Shown here piece after piece: positions 50,942 to 61,486 of a stretch of DNA of 64,000 bases. The notes under the pieces were generated by a model. The model did no database searches. It was not told the origin of the DNA and saw only the letters and a list, made by a program, of their open reading frames with translations. The stretch comes from Planococcus beigongshangi. GTDB taxonomy: Bacteria > Bacillota > Bacilli > Bacillales_A > Planococcaceae. The stretch is from positions 10,298 to 74,297 of the forward strand of contig NZ_JADHDU010000009.1 of the NCBI RefSeq assembly GCF_016820495.1. Direction: 5' to 3'. Within the stretch, counting starts at the first letter, position 1. Each line of letters begins with the position of its first letter. The translations under genes and the position numbers were made by a program.

Positions 50942-52045
50942 CTAATAACTCCGGCGCTCCATCAGGTTGATGCCGATGCCCATGCAGACCACGCCGATCA
51001 GCAGCAGGATCGAAACCGGTTCGCTGAGTTCCTGCCAGCTCCGGTTATAAACCGCGACGCCTTTCAGCGCCTCGAGTCCATATGTCATCGGCAGGATTTT
51101 GGAAATCGTCAACAGGATATTATTGCTGACCAGTTCGATCGGCCAGAATGCACCGCCGATCATGGCCATGCCTGTTGCGATGATCGGTACGACCGCCTGC
51201 AGCTGCTGTGGCCGGCTGACAAGGCCCATGACAAGCATGCCGAGTGCCACAATTGCAAACGTATAGCAGGCGATGATCAATAGAATCAATCCAAACCGGT
51301 CACCGACATCGAAATTGAATACGTATTTGAACAAGACGAAAATCAGCACGATCTGGGCATACCCCACGGTGAAGCTGTAAGCGAGATGCCCCATATAGAT
51401 CTGCCATTTCGCCACAGGCGACAGAATCAGGCGATCCCACGTCCCATACCTTTTTTCTTCCACTATTTTCATCAAGCTGAACATGATCGTATAAATCGAG
51501 AAGAACAGCGTCATCCCGAACAGCAGCTGTAATTGATTGTCATAGACGAATTCTTCCGTTTCATTTAAAGTGACCGTACTGATCCCAAGCACCGGTTCTT
51601 CCAATTCGGCAACTGTCTGCGCCCGGATATCACTGGCAGCTGTCTCTTCTTCGATTTGTTGAAAACGCAATTCTTCCCGGTATTTCCGGTTCAGGAATGC
51701 CTCCAGAACAAAGCGGCTCATATCGTCCGCCGCCATGACGATCCGGTAATCATCTGCCATGAGCCGCACCGCTAAGGATCTATCCCCCGCCGATACAGCC
51801 TCACGCACTTCCGTTTCACTTTCCAATTGGAACTGGAATTCTTCTTCACTATTGAGCGAAGCGACCCAGTCCTCCGCTTCTTCCGGCGATAAGGAGTCAT
51901 CCGTATAAGCGAGGAAAGCCGGGCGCTCTGCAGGGTTATTGCCTGCAAGGGCAGCAACAAAAACGATGGTCAGGATAAAGAAAGATAAAATCATGACCGG
52001 CGTGCGCCGAAACCGTTGCCATTGAAGTAAAAATACAGATTTCAT
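50942..52045 (-). CDS. ABC-2 permease, LnrN (YfiN)-like
   Basis: A 367-residue exporter permease with one N-terminal membrane segment, an extracytoplasmic domain of about 150 residues and five C-terminal segments, including EEKRYGTWDRLILSPVAKWQI (the coupling loop). By position and architecture it is the counterpart of B. subtilis LnrN/YfiN, the last gene of the linearmycin-resistance operon. It starts 2 bp after the previous permease stops, so the genes are coupled. Linearmycins are polyene antibiotics; the real substrate here is not known. Confidence 0.88.
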   Translation of the reverse strand: MKSVFLLQWQRFRRTPVMILSFFILTIVFVAALAGNNPAERPAFLAYTDDSLSPEEAEDWVASLNSEEEFQFQLESETEVREAVSAGDRSLAVRLMADDYRIVMAADDMSRFVLEAFLNRKYREELRFQQIEEETAASDIRAQTVAELEEPVLGISTVTLNETEEFVYDNQLQLLFGMTLFFSIYTIMFSLMKIVEEKRYGTWDRLILSPVAKWQIYMGHLAYSFTVGYAQIVLIFVLFKYVFNFDVGDRFGLILLIIACYTFAIVALGMLVMGLVSRPQQLQAVVPIIATGMAMIGGAFWPIELVSNNILLTISKILPMTYGLEALKGVAVYNRSWQELSEPVSILLLIGVVCMGIGINLMERRSY

Positions 52046-52047
52046 GC

Positions 52048-53319
52048 TTATGCCTCCCCCTTTCTCGGAAGAATCATGACACTTAAACTAAGCAGTACCA
52101 CTGTCAGCAGCGCAATCCGTCCAAGCGGCTCGAACAGCATGCCCATGTCCAGATTCTGCACCCAAATCAGAAAGGCATTCAAAGCCGCTCCGTTCGGTGT
52201 CCAGCCCCCTAATTGCTGAACGATAGCAGGCAGCCCGGCAGTCGGTGTAAAACTGCCGCCGAGAAAAGCGAAAATCGTGACCACTCCCCCGGAAAATACC
52301 GTCGTTATGGTGTCATTGCCGAAACGCATCGTCATAGCTGTCAATAATGCCGTCAAAGCTCCTACGCATAGGGCAAGACTGGCAGTGATCAATAATATTC
52401 CCAGCCAAAACGGCCCTTCACTCAAATCGAATGCCCCGAAGATCAATGAAGATAAGAAAAACAGGATACAGAATTGAAGAAATGTGACAAGCGTTGCCGC
52501 AATCGCTTTACCGCCCAAATAGACAAGGGGATGATGGTTCGACAACAAAATACGCTGGAAGACGAATTGTGTTTTTTCCACATACGCCATCCCCGAAATG
52601 GTTGCTGCGACAAATAGGGCAAACATGACTGCCATCCCGATTGTATAATATTGGAATGAATTTATCGGATTCACGGATGACACGCTTTCCACTCCGCCAA
52701 CCTGCGTTTGCCCCGCTTCCGGCAATACGTTTTCCCCATTTGCCGCTTTGGCAATGGCACTTTCGAAATTCAGCGACCAGACGAATTCTTCCACGATATT
52801 ATGGAAGACTTCTGACTGTGTAGCTGCGTGTTCGGCGATCATCAATTGCAGGCTGCTGCCATTTCCTTCGTCCATGATCATTTTCTGCAAAGCATCGAAA
52901 GTGAAATTCTCCGGAATGGTCAGGATCGCTACGACCGTTTCCTCTTCCAAAGCCGCTTTAGCTGATGTCGCGTCCATTTCTGTGGCAACGACCAATTCCT
53001 TTAATCCTTCATCGTTTAAAACTTCCTGCAATAAGGAAGCTGGGCTGCTTTCCGCAGCCGATGCCATGATTCCTTGCCGGGCCGGCGCCGGCATACCGGA
53101 ATCTGCAAGTTTCTCTTCAAACCGAACCAGCCCCTGCTGTTCATCATCTTCCTGGACGACCGCCACTTCCATCGACAGGACCTCAGTATTCCCACTGAGC
53201 ACCCCGCTCAGTGCAAACCCCAGAATCGCGATCAGAATGAACGGCATCCCCAGAAGAATAGCCAGTTCCGTCCGGTCCCTGATCAGGATCAGGATATCTT
53301 TTTTCAAAAAGGTAAACAT
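52048..53319 (-). CDS. ABC-2 permease, LnrM (YfiM)-like
   Basis: A 423-residue permease with the same layout as the next gene: one membrane segment, a large extracytoplasmic domain (about residues 40-220, rich in Ala, Glu and Ser) and five C-terminal segments with KTQFVFQRILLSNHHPLVYL as coupling region. It is the LnrM/YfiM counterpart and should form a heterodimer with the LnrN-like permease. It starts 13 bp after the ATPase stop. Confidence 0.88.
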   Translation of the reverse strand: MFTFLKKDILILIRDRTELAILLGMPFILIAILGFALSGVLSGNTEVLSMEVAVVQEDDEQQGLVRFEEKLADSGMPAPARQGIMASAAESSPASLLQEVLNDEGLKELVVATEMDATSAKAALEEETVVAILTIPENFTFDALQKMIMDEGNGSSLQLMIAEHAATQSEVFHNIVEEFVWSLNFESAIAKAANGENVLPEAGQTQVGGVESVSSVNPINSFQYYTIGMAVMFALFVAATISGMAYVEKTQFVFQRILLSNHHPLVYLGGKAIAATLVTFLQFCILFFLSSLIFGAFDLSEGPFWLGILLITASLALCVGALTALLTAMTMRFGNDTITTVFSGGVVTIFAFLGGSFTPTAGLPAIVQQLGGWTPNGAALNAFLIWVQNLDMGMLFEPLGRIALLTVVLLSLSVMILPRKGEA

Positions 53320-53332
53320 GGAGCCTGCCTCC

Positions 53333-54265
53333 TCAATCTCTCAGTTTACGCCCGGTCAGATGCAGGAACACATCTTCAAGACTCGGCGTCTGGACATTCA
53401 CATTGATGATCTGCACCTGATGGCGTTCGGATGCCTGAAAAACTTGGCCAAGCACCCGGCTGCCCTTCGGTAGGATCAGCTTGATGCCCTTTTCTGTTTC
53501 GCTTGCCTGTTTGATCGTGTCCAGCGACTGCAATTCCTTGAAGAACTCCGGGTAGGGGCGGTCCAATTCGATCAAGACCGTTTCCTCACTCGACAGGATG
53601 CTTTTCAATTCATCTTTTGTGCCGCTGGCGATGATCTTTCCATGGTCCATGATATAAACCCGGTCACATAGCCGCTCCACTTCCTCCATATAATGGCTCG
53701 TATACAATACGGTCAGCCCTTTTTCCTTATTGAGCTTCCGCACCATCTCCAGGATATGGCTCCGTGATTGCGGGTCGATCCCGACAGTCGGTTCATCCAT
53801 GATGATCACTTCCGGTTCATGCATCATGGCGGCCGCAATATTGATGCGGCGCTTCATCCCGCCTGAATAGGTTTTGACAATCTCTTTCTGGCGCTCCTTC
53901 AATCCGACCAATGCCAATGCCTGCTGGATGGCAGTCTCCAATTGCTTTCCTGAAAGCCCGTAGATGCGTCCGAAAAACTTCAGGTTTTCATAGGCGGAGA
54001 GTTCCGCGTAAAGCGCAATTTCCTGCGGCACGACGCCCAGCACTTTTCTCATTTCAGCAGGATTTTTGATGACACTTTTCCCGTTCAGCCGCACATCACC
54101 TGCAGTCGGCTTCAATAAGGTCGAGATCATAGAAATCGTGGTGGATTTCCCCGCTCCATTCGGTCCCAGCAATCCGACCGATTCGCCTTTATCGATATAG
54201 AGGCTCGCTCCTTCCACTGCCGTTTTCCCTTTGAACACTTTTTTCAGCTCTTCCGTTTCAAGCAT
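53333..54265 (-). CDS. ABC ATPase, LnrL (YfiL)-like
   Basis: A 310-residue ATPase with Walker A GPNGAGKST, signature YSGGMKRRINIAAAM, Walker B VIIMDEPTVGID and switch His in YTSHYMEEVERL, followed by a 90-residue C-terminal domain ending in SLEDVFLHLTGRKLRD. It corresponds to LnrL/YfiL, which with LnrM and LnrN exports or removes linearmycin from the membrane. The ATG at 54265 has AGGAGAATGG upstream. It is separated from the response regulator gene by a terminator and half-site cluster, unlike a simple continuous operon. Confidence 0.92.
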   Translation of the reverse strand: MLETEELKKVFKGKTAVEGASLYIDKGESVGLLGPNGAGKSTTISMISTLLKPTAGDVRLNGKSVIKNPAEMRKVLGVVPQEIALYAELSAYENLKFFGRIYGLSGKQLETAIQQALALVGLKERQKEIVKTYSGGMKRRINIAAAMMHEPEVIIMDEPTVGIDPQSRSHILEMVRKLNKEKGLTVLYTSHYMEEVERLCDRVYIMDHGKIIASGTKDELKSILSSEETVLIELDRPYPEFFKELQSLDTIKQASETEKGIKLILPKGSRVLGQVFQASERHQVQIINVNVQTPSLEDVFLHLTGRKLRD

Positions 54266-54316
54266 GATGCCATTCTCCTTTCGATCTCCGTTTCATTAAA
54301 TCCAGTGTATGAAAAA

Positions 54317-54345
54317 AAGGACAGCGCTCCCACTGTCCTGCGTCA
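54317..54345 (-). terminator. Terminator between response regulator and ATPase genes
   Basis: On the minus strand AGGACAG pairs with CTGTCCT across a GC-rich loop, followed by seven T. It splits the two-component genes from the ABC genes, or serves as an attenuator. Confidence 0.8.
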
Positions 54346-54377
54346 TAACTTTCAGCCAAAAACATGACCTCCGTCAT
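54342..54377. promoter_or_regulatory. ATGAC half-site cluster, candidate response-regulator site
   Basis: ATGAC at 54364-54368 faces GTCAT at 54373-54377 (a 5-bp inverted repeat with a 4-bp gap), and a further GTCAT lies at 54342-54346. NarL/DesR-type regulators bind such short inverted repeats. The cluster is 35-70 bp upstream of a weak -10-like TACACT (54309-54304, minus strand), so activation of the ABC genes from here is plausible. Confidence 0.5.
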
Positions 54378-54383
54378 ATTGAG

Positions 54384-55016
54384 TTAAACAAGTCCGTGCC
54401 GGATCGCATAAATCGCAATCTGTGTCCGGTCACGCAGCGCCAATTTATCCAGGATGATACTGATATGGTTCTTTACTGTTCCCACTGACAGCGCGAGCTC
54501 TTCAGAAATTTCCCGGTTGCTGCGCCCTTCGCCGATACGGCAGATGATATCCAATTCCCTCGGTGTCAGTGATGCATCCACTTCTTCCGGAGCCCTATGA
54601 TTCATCAGCTTCGGAAGGATATTCGCCGCCACCTGATCCTCCAGTACAAGTCCGCCTTCCAGACAGCTGCGGATTGAACGGATCAATTCTGACGTATCAG
54701 CATCTTTCAATAAATAACCGCGTGCACCACTTTTCAATGCCTCCAGTGCATATTCATCATCATTGAATGTGGTCAGCATCAGCACTTTTGTCTCCGAGCG
54801 CCGGGACAGGATGATGCGGGTCGCTTCCAGCCCGTCCATCACCGGCATCCGGATATCCATAATGACCAGATCGAATGTATGGCTTTCACATAATTCCACA
54901 GCTTCTTTGCCGTTGACCGCTTCTGCCGCCACTTGGATCTCCTTGTCCGTTTCGATCATCATTTTCAATCCCTGCCGCACCATCGCCTGGTCTTCGGCCA
55001 ATAAAATACGGATCAT
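54384..55016 (-). CDS. NarL/LuxR response regulator, LnrK (YfiK)-like
   Basis: A 210-residue response regulator: receiver domain with acidic DQ pair at residues 8-9, phospho-acceptor Asp in VIMDIRMP near residue 54 and the Lys in LLKDAD near 104, then a LuxR-type helix-turn-helix (LTPRELDIICRIGEGRSNREISEELALSVGTVKNHISIIL). It is the LnrK/YfiK counterpart. Its start overlaps the kinase gene stop by 4 bp. It should be phosphorylated by the adjacent kinase and activate the ABC genes downstream. Confidence 0.94.
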   Translation of the reverse strand: MIRILLAEDQAMVRQGLKMMIETDKEIQVAAEAVNGKEAVELCESHTFDLVIMDIRMPVMDGLEATRIILSRRSETKVLMLTTFNDDEYALEALKSGARGYLLKDADTSELIRSIRSCLEGGLVLEDQVAANILPKLMNHRAPEEVDASLTPRELDIICRIGEGRSNREISEELALSVGTVKNHISIILDKLALRDRTQIAIYAIRHGLV

Positions 55017-56155
55017 TCCAAGTCACTCCCTTTAACCGTCAATGGCAAACTGCCTTTGACGACGAATAAATCATTTTCCGGTCCCGCCCTGAATTCGCCC
55101 CCTGCCTGCTCAATCCGCTCCCGCATCGAAGACAAGCCGAAACCTTCATGAAACGGCACAGTTCCAGAAGTTTTATTGCTGACCGTAAAACGGAAGATGC
55201 TCGCGCCCGGCGCTTCAAAAACGATCTCCGCTTCACGTGCCGGACTGTGCCGCATCACATTCGTCAGCGCTTCCTGCACCCCTCGGTAGACAATCACCAT
55301 CTGCTCATTGCCAAGCGGTGCAGACAAAGCTCCGTGCTTAACGGAAAACTGGATGCGCAGAAAACTTTCCGCCTCCAATTTCCGGATCAATCCGATGATG
55401 GCGGTGACTCCGCCTGCTTCGTCATGCTTCAGCGTTTTCACTGCATTGCGTGTTTCTTCCAGGCTCTCTTTCGCCAACGCTTTCAAATCGCCGAGCCCGT
55501 CCGCCGTCTCCCCGTCCGCCTGCAGCCGGAAAACTTCCAGCTGCATCAACAGCGCCGTCAGTTTATGTCCGACAGAATCATGGATGTCCCGGGCAATCTG
55601 CGTCCGCTCTTCCTGACGCGCTGCCTGCTCATCCGTCAGCAACCGCCGTTTCATCTTGCGGTATTCACTAAGCAGCGCCTCATTCCGCTCCTGCAATTCG
55701 TCTTCAAGTATGTAACTTTTCCTGAAAAAGGCCAACGCCGCATAAACAATGAAACCGAAAAGCACAGTGAACGGGGATGAAATCCCTGAATCGCCGGCTG
55801 TGCTGTGCAATAATGCACCCGCTATTAAAATTCCCCCTATTCCGGCAGCCCCTTTTACCGGGAGCCGGTAAACTGCTTTGCCCGCGATGATTGCGAATAT
55901 GAGCAAAGGGTAAAGATTCAGTGCCGCATCTGCATCCGGCCAAAAGACGAGGATGGCCAACACCGACAGGGCCGCCAGATTCAAAAAGGCTAAAACCGCT
56001 TTCTCTTTCAGTAAAGGCATCAGGAAAAACAGGCCGAAAAACAATGCGCTCCCGAAAATGCGCAGAGTCAATTCGCTGATGTCCATCGATAATTGCATGA
56101 GCCCGAGCACCCAGGCCGCACCCAGCATCAACACCCAAAATCCATAAGACCTCAT
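55013..56155 (-). CDS. Sensor histidine kinase, LnrJ (YfiJ)-like
   Basis: A 380-residue membrane kinase: five to six N-terminal membrane segments (residues 5-145) with almost no external loop, a coiled-coil stretch (YILEDELQERNEALLSEYRKMKRRL), the HisKA_3 box with the phosphorylated His in ARDIHDSVGHKL near residue 191, and a HATPase domain with the GFGLSSMRERIEQAGG motif. This intramembrane-sensing design matches LnrJ/YfiJ and DesK, which sense lipids or membrane-active antibiotics. GGAGAGTGGAG precedes the ATG. Confidence 0.93.
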   Translation of the reverse strand: MRSYGFWVLMLGAAWVLGLMQLSMDISELTLRIFGSALFFGLFFLMPLLKEKAVLAFLNLAALSVLAILVFWPDADAALNLYPLLIFAIIAGKAVYRLPVKGAAGIGGILIAGALLHSTAGDSGISSPFTVLFGFIVYAALAFFRKSYILEDELQERNEALLSEYRKMKRRLLTDEQAARQEERTQIARDIHDSVGHKLTALLMQLEVFRLQADGETADGLGDLKALAKESLEETRNAVKTLKHDEAGGVTAIIGLIRKLEAESFLRIQFSVKHGALSAPLGNEQMVIVYRGVQEALTNVMRHSPAREAEIVFEAPGASIFRFTVSNKTSGTVPFHEGFGLSSMRERIEQAGGEFRAGPENDLFVVKGSLPLTVKGSDLE

Positions 56156-56266
56156 TCTCCACTCTCCTTCACCACTGCTGTTAGTTCTATACTACGTCAT
56201 TGAAAATTGAATATCATCAAGTTATTTACGGAATATTCTCTCAGTGCGTTTCACGGAAATAAAAAA

Positions 56267-56297
56267 GCGAAACGACAATCCAGTATTGTCGTTTCGC
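56267..56297 (-). terminator. Intrinsic terminator of degV
   Basis: A perfect 13-bp stem, GCGAAACGACAAT with its complement across a 5-nt loop, is followed by a T run on the minus strand. Confidence 0.93.
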
Positions 56298-56308
56298 CTC
56301 TTGTTACT

Positions 56309-57154
56309 TTATTTCGCCAGCCAGCTTAATCCCGTCGTGCCTTCGCCTGCATGCACACCTACACATACGCTGAGCTGCACCACTTCAACTGTCAGATCCG
56401 GAAATTCCTGGAGCAGCTCATTCTTCCAGATTTCAGCATCCCTGGCGTTATTGCAGTGGATTGCTGCCACTTCGGTTACAGTGCCTGCTGCCATTTCCGC
56501 ACGAAGCGCTTCCGTTACATTATTTTTAGCGCGCTTGATGGAACGCACTTTTTCCTTCATGACAGTCACCCCGTCTACAAACGTGATGACCAGCTTGATA
56601 TTCAGGAGATTACTGAGGAAATTCTGCGTGCCGGAAACACGGCCGCTTTTATGCAATTGGTTCAGGCTGGAAGGAATAAAAGATAAATGGCTTTTGGCTG
56701 TCATCTCTTCCAGAACCGCAACCACTTCTTCGATTTCTTTTCCGCTTTCCAGCATTCCACTCCCGGCTTCGATCATTTTGACCATCGGGAATGAACCGAT
56801 TTTCGAATCGATGGGATAAACTTTGAAGCCGGTCATTTCCGCAGCAGAGCGCGCACTTTCAATCGTACCGGAAAGACCGCTCGACAAGTGAAGCGCAATC
56901 GCCAGATCATATCCTTCAGCTTCCAATTTCTCATAGAGCGCAAGCATTTCGCCGATTGCCGGCTGGGACGTTTTCGGTGACACTTTCGTCACACGCAATT
57001 TATCGTAAAACTCTTCCTGTGTAAGGTCGATGGATTCTCGATAGGTTCCGTCGGCAAACACGACACTGAGGGGCAGGACGTGGACATCATATTTTTGGAT
57101 GAATGCGTCATCCAGTTGTGCAGCTGTATCTGTGATCCAAGCAATTTTTTTCAA
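56309..57154 (-). CDS. DegV family protein
   Basis: A 281-residue cytosolic protein of the DegV/FakB family, which binds fatty acids and presents them to a fatty acid kinase. Family segments: IAWITDTAAQL, VHVLPLSVVF, TSQPAIGEMLALYE, LSSGLSGTIESARSA, SGRVSGTQNFLSNLLNIKLVI and the C-terminal GVHAGEGTTGLSW. The TTG at 57154 is the start, with AAAGGAG upstream. The 220 bp in front contain an imperfect palindromic stretch (GACAGCTGTCA near 57247) of unknown use. Monocistronic. Confidence 0.92.
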   Translation of the reverse strand: MKKIAWITDTAAQLDDAFIQKYDVHVLPLSVVFADGTYRESIDLTQEEFYDKLRVTKVSPKTSQPAIGEMLALYEKLEAEGYDLAIALHLSSGLSGTIESARSAAEMTGFKVYPIDSKIGSFPMVKMIEAGSGMLESGKEIEEVVAVLEEMTAKSHLSFIPSSLNQLHKSGRVSGTQNFLSNLLNIKLVITFVDGVTVMKEKVRSIKRAKNNVTEALRAEMAAGTVTEVAAIHCNNARDAEIWKNELLQEFPDLTVEVVQLSVCVGVHAGEGTTGLSWLAK

Positions 57155-57376
57155 TTAAAAATCTCCTTTACAGTCTGAGCCCCTTCAGGAGCCAGCTGTC
57201 GACTACCGCTAATTTATAATAGGGCACAGCCCCACAGCCAGTGACAGCTGTCATATAAGGAGAAAACTTCAGGAAGGCCGACATAATATGAACATATTTC
57301 ATAGCATCATTTGTTTTTTGTTAATGTTAACAGTACGATAGCCCTGTATCATAAATAATTTCAGTGGAGGAATCTT

Positions 57377-58141
57377 ATGAAATACACCGTCATTACAGGC
57401 TCCAGCTCAGGCATTGGGTACCAAACCGCATTAGCTTTTGCAGCACGCAGCAAAAACGTCATTCTGGTCGCAAGGCGCGTTGCCCAGCTCCAAGAATTAA
57501 AAAATGAAATCCACGACATGAACGCTGACCTCGACGTCGTCATCAAAACCGCCGATCTGTCGGACAGTGAACAAGTCCATGAATTATACGACAGCCTGAA
57601 AGAATACGACATTGAAACCTGGATCAACAATGCCGGTTTCGGAAACAGTGCACCCGTCGCTGAACAAGATGTCCAGAAAATCGAAAAGATGCTTCGCGTG
57701 AATATCGAAGCGCTCACCACCCTCTCCACACTTTATGCACAGGATTACTCCAATAAAGAAGGCACACAACTGATCAACGTATCATCTGATTTAGGATACA
57801 GACTCGCACCAAACGCAGTATCCTATGCTGCGACCAAATTCTACGTGAGTGCCTTTACTGAAGGGATGGCCCAGGAACTGCGCGAGCAGGCTGCTCCCAT
57901 GAAAGTGAAAATACTGGCCCCGGCCATGACCGAAACCGAGTTCGTCAAAACCGCCCGTGAGCTGGATGACTTCAGCTACAGCGACAACGTCCAAAAATAC
58001 CACACCGCCAAAGAAATGGCCCAGTTCATGCTGGAGCTTTACGACAGCGGGAAGACGGTCGGAAAAGTGAACAGCGAGAGCTATGAATTTGAATTGATGG
58101 ACCCGATTTTTCCGTATGTTTCGAAACCTACGGCGAAGTGA
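57377..58141 (+). CDS. Short-chain dehydrogenase (YqjQ/DltE-like), 254 aa
   Basis: A cytosolic SDR with cofactor motif GSSSGIG (residues 8-14), NNAG near residue 89, catalytic Ser in NVSSDLG, Y150 and K154 (YAATK). The AFTEGMAQELREQ segment is typical of the DltE/YqjQ-type SDRs of unknown substrate. GTGGAGG precedes the ATG at 57377. Monocistronic; it converges on the aquaporin gene. Confidence 0.9.
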   Translation: MKYTVITGSSSGIGYQTALAFAARSKNVILVARRVAQLQELKNEIHDMNADLDVVIKTADLSDSEQVHELYDSLKEYDIETWINNAGFGNSAPVAEQDVQKIEKMLRVNIEALTTLSTLYAQDYSNKEGTQLINVSSDLGYRLAPNAVSYAATKFYVSAFTEGMAQELREQAAPMKVKILAPAMTETEFVKTARELDDFSYSDNVQKYHTAKEMAQFMLELYDSGKTVGKVNSESYEFELMDPIFPYVSKPTAK

Positions 58142-58162
58142 ACGCCTGTCCATTCCCACAAA

Positions 58163-58195
58163 AAAACTGCTCTCCTTTTCTGGAAAGCAGTTTTT
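58163..58195. terminator. Bidirectional terminator
   Basis: AAAACTGCT pairs with AGCAGTTTT, with a small inner TCC/GGA stem, between converging genes. Confidence 0.85.
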
Positions 58196-58198
58196 ATT

Positions 58199-58945
58199 TC
58201 ATCGGTGCCGGGTGCGTCTCACATCCGAGTCGCCCGCCACTTCGATACCCGTCTCTTCTTTTATGTGGAAGAAAGTTTTAAAGACGACAGCTGCCAGTGC
58301 CGCCCCGACAAGCGGAGCCAGGATGAAGACCCAAACCTGCGCAAGTGCATCCCCGCCAGCGAAAAAAGCGGGAGCCAGGCTTCTTGCCGGGTTGACGGAA
58401 GTTCCTGTCAGCGGAACACCGATGATATGCACAAGCGTCAGCGTCAATCCGATGACGATGCCGCCCATATGCGAAGTGGCTTTGCTTGATGTGACACCAA
58501 GAATCGCCAGCACGAAAATGAACGTGAGCACCACTTCAACACCTAGTGCCCCGACCAGATTCAAGCCTGCCGCACTCAACTCGCCGTATCCATTTGCCCC
58601 GTAGCCTTCAAGGTTTGTGGAACTGGCAATAATGAAAGCAAGAAATGAACTCCCTGCAACTGCACCTAAAATCTGAGCGATCACATAGCCGCCGAATTCC
58701 TTGGCTGTCAGATTGCCGGACATCCACACAGCAAGCGACACTGCCGGATTCACGTGGCAACCCGATATATGCCCGATTGCATATGCGGCCGCTACAATCG
58801 AAAGTCCGAAGGCAAATGCAATGGCAAGAACCCCGAGGAATCCTGCATCCGTCCCTCCCGTGTAACCGCCTAATACGACTGCCGTCCCTGTTCCGATAAA
58901 TACTAAAATGAAAGTCCCGATGAATTCTGCCAGATACTTTTTCAT
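58199..58945 (-). CDS. Aquaporin (AqpZ-like water channel)
   Basis: A 248-residue MIP-family channel with six membrane segments and two NPA boxes: HVNPAVS (N66) and SVNPARS (N185). The selectivity-filter positions visible, H173, T182 and R188, match AqpZ-type water channels rather than the glycerol facilitator GlpF, which has Gly and Phe there. The C-terminus is charged and longer than in E. coli AqpZ. The ATG at 58945 has a GGAGCAGTGAGG context. Monocistronic. Confidence 0.92.
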   Translation of the reverse strand: MKKYLAEFIGTFILVFIGTGTAVVLGGYTGGTDAGFLGVLAIAFAFGLSIVAAAYAIGHISGCHVNPAVSLAVWMSGNLTAKEFGGYVIAQILGAVAGSSFLAFIIASSTNLEGYGANGYGELSAAGLNLVGALGVEVVLTFIFVLAILGVTSSKATSHMGGIVIGLTLTLVHIIGVPLTGTSVNPARSLAPAFFAGGDALAQVWVFILAPLVGAALAAVVFKTFFHIKEETGIEVAGDSDVRRTRHR

Positions 58946-59023
58946 ACCTCACTGCTCCTTCGCTTTAAGTGATTTTGAATCAGCTGAATCCTGTCACGTT
59001 AAATAATTAGAACTTTCTGATTA

Positions 59024-59329
59024 TTATAACATAAGTCCTTTCAATAGACTTTCAACCGGAAAATTTAAATGCGCCTCCTTGTCCGCCCAAGTAATTTCAA
59101 CCGTATTTCCCGCCAGGTCTTTGACCGGATAGCTCCAATAGCCATTCCAAACTGGCTGCGGGTGATAGGATTTGATGTTAGCTTCCTGCAGCCGGCCTAC
59201 AACCTTGCTGAACGTCTCCTCTTCACATTCAATCGACCAGCCGCATGTTTGATACAGAAGTAATTTAACATCGGAGGGCGAAATACCTTTTTCTCCGCAA
59301 AAAAACGCGAAACCCCAATTAATCGGGTT
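59024..59329 (-). pseudogene. C-terminal remnant of a VOC/glyoxalase-family protein
   Basis: About 101 open codons on the minus strand end in TAA at 59024-59026. The reading GWSIECEEETFSKVVGRL, then NGYWSYPVKDLAGNTVEITWAD, is the typical C-terminal half of a vicinal-oxygen-chelate (glyoxalase/dioxygenase-like) domain, including the late metal-ligand Glu. There is no ATG, GTG or TTG in frame and no ribosome binding site. The frame opens inside the groEL terminator. It is therefore a 5'-truncated gene left between groEL and the aquaporin gene. Confidence 0.75.
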
Positions 59330-59336
59330 TCACGTT
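59299..59336 (-). terminator. Intrinsic terminator of groEL
   Basis: On the minus strand CGTGAAACCC pairs with GGGTTTCGCG (wobble) across an 8-nt loop and ends in seven T. Confidence 0.9.
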
Positions 59337-59352
59337 TTAATCTGTTTCCTTA

Positions 59353-61002
<1,650 letters not shown>

Positions 61003-61021
61003 TCAACTTGAATTTTATTAT

Positions 61022-61306
61022 TTATCCAATAACTGCTAAAATGTCGTTTTCACGCAAGATTAAATACTCTTTGCCTTCGTATTTCAATTCAGATCCTGCA
61101 TATTTCGAGAAGATTACGCGGTCGCCTTCTTTTACGTCCAGCTCCGTACGCGCACCGTTTTCACGGATCAAGCCATTTCCTACCGCGATGACATTGCCTT
61201 CCTGCGGTTTTTCCTGAGCCGATCCCGGCAGGACAATCCCGCTTGAAGTAGTTTCTTCCGCTTCGATGAGTTCAATGATAACTCGGTCTCCTAATGGTCT
61301 TAACAA
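61022..61306 (-). CDS. groS: Co-chaperonin GroES
   Basis: A 94-residue 10-kDa lid of the GroEL chamber. The sequence [11 protein letters not shown], the mobile loop [20 protein letters not shown] and the end [15 protein letters not shown] match Bacillus GroES. The start is a TTG at 61306 (TTG TTA AGA CCA), supported by AGGAGGG 8 nt upstream and by exact agreement with the family length. It is the first gene of the groES-groEL operon. Confidence 0.96.
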   Translation of the reverse strand: MLRPLGDRVIIELIEAEETTSSGIVLPGSAQEKPQEGNVIAVGNGLIRENGARTELDVKEGDRVIFSKYAGSELKYEGKEYLILRENDILAVIG

Positions 61307-61342
61307 TTGAAACACCCTCCTCTGAATAAGTAAATGCAATTA

Positions 61343-61369
61343 TTAGCACTCTCACTCTTCGAGTGCTAA
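61343..61369. promoter_or_regulatory. CIRCE operator (HrcA site)
   Basis: A perfect copy of the CIRCE inverted repeat, TTAGCACTC-N9-GAGTGCTAA, lies between the groE promoter and groS. HrcA binds it and represses the operon in the absence of stress. Confidence 0.97.
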
Positions 61370-61379
61370 CCCATTTCCC

Positions 61380-61408
61380 AGTTTAATAAAAACGGAAGCG
61401 TTTTGCAA
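61380..61408 (-). promoter_or_regulatory. groE promoter
   Basis: On the minus strand -35 TTGCAA (61408-61403), a 17-bp spacer and -10 TAAACT (61385-61380), just upstream of CIRCE. Confidence 0.8.
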
Positions 61409-61486
61409 GCGGGAAGGTATCGGAATTTTTAAGATATGTCTATATAGGGTGTGAAAGTTTAAATAGTTTTGAAGCGGGTGCCGTCG

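Noticed and set aside
57155-57376. Riboswitch or T-box before degV
   Set aside because: The gap has an imperfect palindrome but no conserved riboswitch core or terminator that I can recognise.
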